Assembly (NCBI GenBank): GCA_020425835.1
Contig: JAGQRC010000221.1
Location: 1-6,492, forward strand
DNA length: 6,492 bases
Reading direction: 5' to 3'
Source of the DNA: Planctomycetota bacterium
Lineage (GTDB): Bacteria > Planctomycetota > UBA8108 > UBA1146 > JAJFFE01
Both the position numbers and the translations under genes were made by a program. The notes under the pieces were generated by a model. It did not search any database, was not told where the DNA came from, and was given only the letters and a program-made list of their open reading frames with translations. Positions within the stretch are counted from its first letter, which is position 1, and the number at the start of each line of letters is the position of its first letter. Below are positions 4,523 through 6,492 of this stretch, piece after piece.

Positions 4523-6492
4523 ATGAACCCTTCCATCATCTGTGCTGATCTTTCGTGGAGTCGTCGTGCTCGGCTCGAAGGAACCGAGGCGTACGGGACG
4601 GCGGTCGATGCGCTCGTCGAGTTCCTCGCGAGTCTCGACGGCCCCGTCGCGATCCACCTCGACGGCGTCGGGATCGAACGGCTCGCCGCGGAGTCACCGA
4701 CGACGCTCTCGCATCTGCGGCAGGTCGACCGACGGCTCGAGCGGTTGGGGTGCGGCTACACCCGCTCGCTCGCTCACTTGCACGGCGCGGAGTCGTTCGT
4801 GCGGCAACTGCAGCTCGGAGCCGTCGTCCTCGAGCGCCACTTCGAGACGCGTCCGTCCGCCTGGTCGATCGGATCGCGATTCCCGCAGCTCCCGCAACTG
4901 CTCCGGGGCATCGGGGTGTCGCTCGGATTCGTGATGGGTTCGAGCGGAAGTCGCCGACGAGTCGCATCGACCGCCCCGGATGGCACTCGCGCCTCCTCGG
5001 TCATGCCGTCGTCCACCGCGGGGACGGTCGAGTGCCGAGTGATCGCTCCGTCGGATGGCTCGAGCGCGCTGGGACCGTTGCGAGGCCGAGCGACCGTGTC
5101 GATCGCGGAGATCGCCGAAACGGGCGAGGACGACTTCGAGTCGCTCGACGCGGAAGTGGCGCTCGGACTGCGCGCCGACCGACACGCGCGCTGGAGTCGG
5201 CGCTGTGAATCGGCGGTGCTCTACGCGGAGGGGCTCGCCGTCCTGCGCGACCTGTTGCAGAACGCGCCGTTCCCTCGTTGGGAGATCGACGAGGCGTGGC
5301 GCGAGCTGCTCTCGGGCCAATCCGTCGAGTGCCAGCGCGAGGACGACGACGTGCCCGGCGCCATCGCCCAGCTCTCCTTCGCTCGCTCGCTCGGACTCTC
5401 CGGGGGGATCGTGCATCGGACGATCCGGGAGCTCGCGCGGGAGGTCGAGCGCGACGGTATCGTGACCAACCCGTTCGGATGGCCGATCGAGACCTCCGGG
5501 TTCGACGAGGACACCGGACAGACGCTGGTGCTCGGACCCATCCCTCCGTTCGGATACATCTCGGCCCGAGATGCGGTGCCAGTTCGCGTCCTTCCCGAGA
5601 TCGAGTTCTTCGAGGACGCCGACGAGATCACGATCGCTCGCGGCGATCTCCAGGTGATCGTCGACACCGAGCGGGGAATGATCCGACAGATCCTCACCCG
5701 GAGCCATCCGCGCGGCGCACTCGACACTCGACATCCGCTCCTCGACTTCCAGGTCTCGATCGACGGCCGATCGTCTCGACTCGAGCGCGCGGAGATCGAG
5801 GTGCACGAGGACGACGGTTACGTGTCGATCCGCCGGTTCGGGACGAAGACCGGGTTCATCATCGTGACGATCGGGTTGGCGCCGACCGAGGATGCCGTCG
5901 ACCTGTCGATCGACCTCACCGGACTGAAGCGCCCGGATCCCGGCGCGAACGGGGCGCTCCGGCTGGCGATCGAGCCGCTGGAGCTCGGCACGGCCCTTCT
6001 CGCCGACGGCCCCTTTGCGATCACGACGGTCCACGAGAAAGGCTCGGGCGACGAGCCGATACCGTTCACCGCGTTCTCGCTCGTCGACTTCGCGGGCGGC
6101 GACCGCGGCCTCATCGTCCTCCACGATGGGAGCCAGCAGTGCCATCGGACGGCGACCGGCATCGAGGTGACGCTCCTCTCGACGACCTCCGAAGATGGCG
6201 ACAACGGCGTCGACCCTTCCCTGCCCCCGCGATTCCGCCTGCTCCCGCACTCGGGTCTTCGCAACCACGAGCGACATCGGCGGGCCCGGGAGTTCGAGGA
6301 TCCGAGCGATGCGGCGCTCCCCTTCGTCGAGGAGGGTCTCCCCGACCGAACGGCGACGACTCCACACTTCCCCGCGGGACAGCGGCCGGCCGAGCCGAGC
6401 TTGCCCGAGATCTTCGGTCCGATCCACCTGAGCGGTGATCCATCGATCGTGCTGTCGGCACTCACGGAAGGGCCCACGTCGGGCTCGCGAGT
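4523..6492 (+). CDS. Divergent GH38 (alpha-mannosidase)-like protein, 3' end cut by window edge
   Basis: The frame is open from ATG 4523 to the window end (656 codons, no stop). Landmarks of glycoside hydrolase family 38 appear in order. CADLSW (7-12) sits where the metal-binding HxDxxW motif belongs. GAESFVRQ (88-95) and WSIGSRFPQLPQLL (114-127) match the family's ESLVRQ and W-x-x-DSFG-x-x-x-x-LPQIL blocks. A helical stretch (about 216-300) ends in DDDVPGAI (274-281), matching HDxxPGSS. NPFGW (316-320) opens the beta-rich C-terminal part, which includes GLIVLHDG (529-536). The family hydrolyses alpha-mannosides with a zinc-assisted Asp nucleophile. Here that Asp aligns with Gly117, the first His with Cys7 and the second His with Asp274, so ordinary catalysis is doubtful. 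The motif near residue 7 supports this start. No signal peptide is seen, so it is probably cytoplasmic. The absence of a close metal-site match keeps the activity open. Confidence 0.8.
   Translation, partial: MNPSIICADLSWSRRARLEGTEAYGTAVDALVEFLASLDGPVAIHLDGVGIERLAAESPTTLSHLRQVDRRLERLGCGYTRSLAHLHGAESFVRQLQLGAVVLERHFETRPSAWSIGSRFPQLPQLLRGIGVSLGFVMGSSGSRRRVASTAPDGTRASSVMPSSTAGTVECRVIAPSDGSSALGPLRGRATVSIAEIAETGEDDFESLDAEVALGLRADRHARWSRRCESAVLYAEGLAVLRDLLQNAPFPRWEIDEAWRELLSGQSVECQREDDDVPGAIAQLSFARSLGLSGGIVHRTIRELAREVERDGIVTNPFGWPIETSGFDEDTGQTLVLGPIPPFGYISARDAVPVRVLPEIEFFEDADEITIARGDLQVIVDTERGMIRQILTRSHPRGALDTRHPLLDFQVSIDGRSSRLERAEIEVHEDDGYVSIRRFGTKTGFIIVTIGLAPTEDAVDLSIDLTGLKRPDPGANGALRLAIEPLELGTALLADGPFAITTVHEKGSGDEPIPFTAFSLVDFAGGDRGLIVLHDGSQQCHRTATGIEVTLLSTTSEDGDNGVDPSLPPRFRLLPHSGLRNHERHRRAREFEDPSDAALPFVEEGLPDRTATTPHFPAGQRPAEPSLPEIFGPIHLSGDPSIVLSALTEGPTSGSR

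Noticed and set aside
4555..5208. 217-residue plus-strand frame overlapping the start of the GH38-like gene
   Set aside because: It is in another frame from the GH38-like gene and translates to an Arg-rich sequence without motifs. The frame from 4523 explains the same DNA with family landmarks.
4694..6427. 577-residue open frame on the minus strand across the GH38-like gene
   Set aside because: It is antisense to a plus-strand frame that carries GH38 landmarks in the correct order. The product is dominated by Arg, Asp, Glu and Val with no recognisable motif, as expected for a mirror frame in GC-rich DNA. It looks attractive only because the true gene runs off the window without a stop.
5278..6438. 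386-residue plus-strand frame overlapping the second half of the GH38-like gene
   Set aside because: The product is almost wholly Arg, Gly, Asp and Ala, typical of an out-of-frame reading of GC-rich coding DNA. The GH38 C-terminal pattern is in the other frame.

Overview
The window is very GC-rich bacterial DNA. All four genes I can support lie on the plus strand, and codons strongly prefer G or C at the third position. A PhoB/OmpR-type regulator with its histidine kinase, a secreted beta-rich protein and a GH38-like protein would fit a large-genome environmental bacterium such as a myxobacterial or planctomycete-type lineage. Composition and gene content alone do not fix the phylum. I see no tRNA, rRNA, CRISPR array, insertion sequence or other mobile element.

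Bases 1-2175 hold a two-component system. The left edge cuts into the DNA-binding half of an OmpR/PhoB-family response regulator (stop at 267-269). Four bases later comes a 633-residue membrane histidine kinase (274-2175). The kinase has two membrane segments around a periplasmic region of about 270 residues, and part of that region looks like a PepSY-like fold. A HAMP linker, HisKA and HATPase_c follow. The H-box reads HELRGP instead of the usual HELRTP, which removes the Thr/Asn of the E/DxxT/N phosphatase motif.

Bases 2176-2379 are non-coding, with two back-to-back inverted repeats (2290-2314 and 2316-2341). They precede a gene for an exported 653-residue protein (2380-4341). It has a signal peptide, two copies of the same domain of about 187 residues that align without a gap at a 217-residue period, and a C-terminal concanavalin-like jelly-roll domain.

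After a 181-base gap, an open frame starts at ATG 4523 and runs off the right edge (656 codons visible). It is a divergent member of the glycoside hydrolase family 38 (alpha-mannosidase) superfamily. The overall architecture is recognisable, but the metal and nucleophile positions are changed (His to Cys, nucleophile Asp to Gly, His to Asp by hand alignment). The catalytic domain is also much shorter than usual, so it is probably not a classical alpha-mannosidase. A long antisense frame over this gene and another over the secreted-protein gene are judged to be shadows.

The regulator and kinase clearly work together. The two downstream genes share orientation, but nothing in the sequence ties them to that system or to each other beyond a shared surface or carbohydrate flavour.
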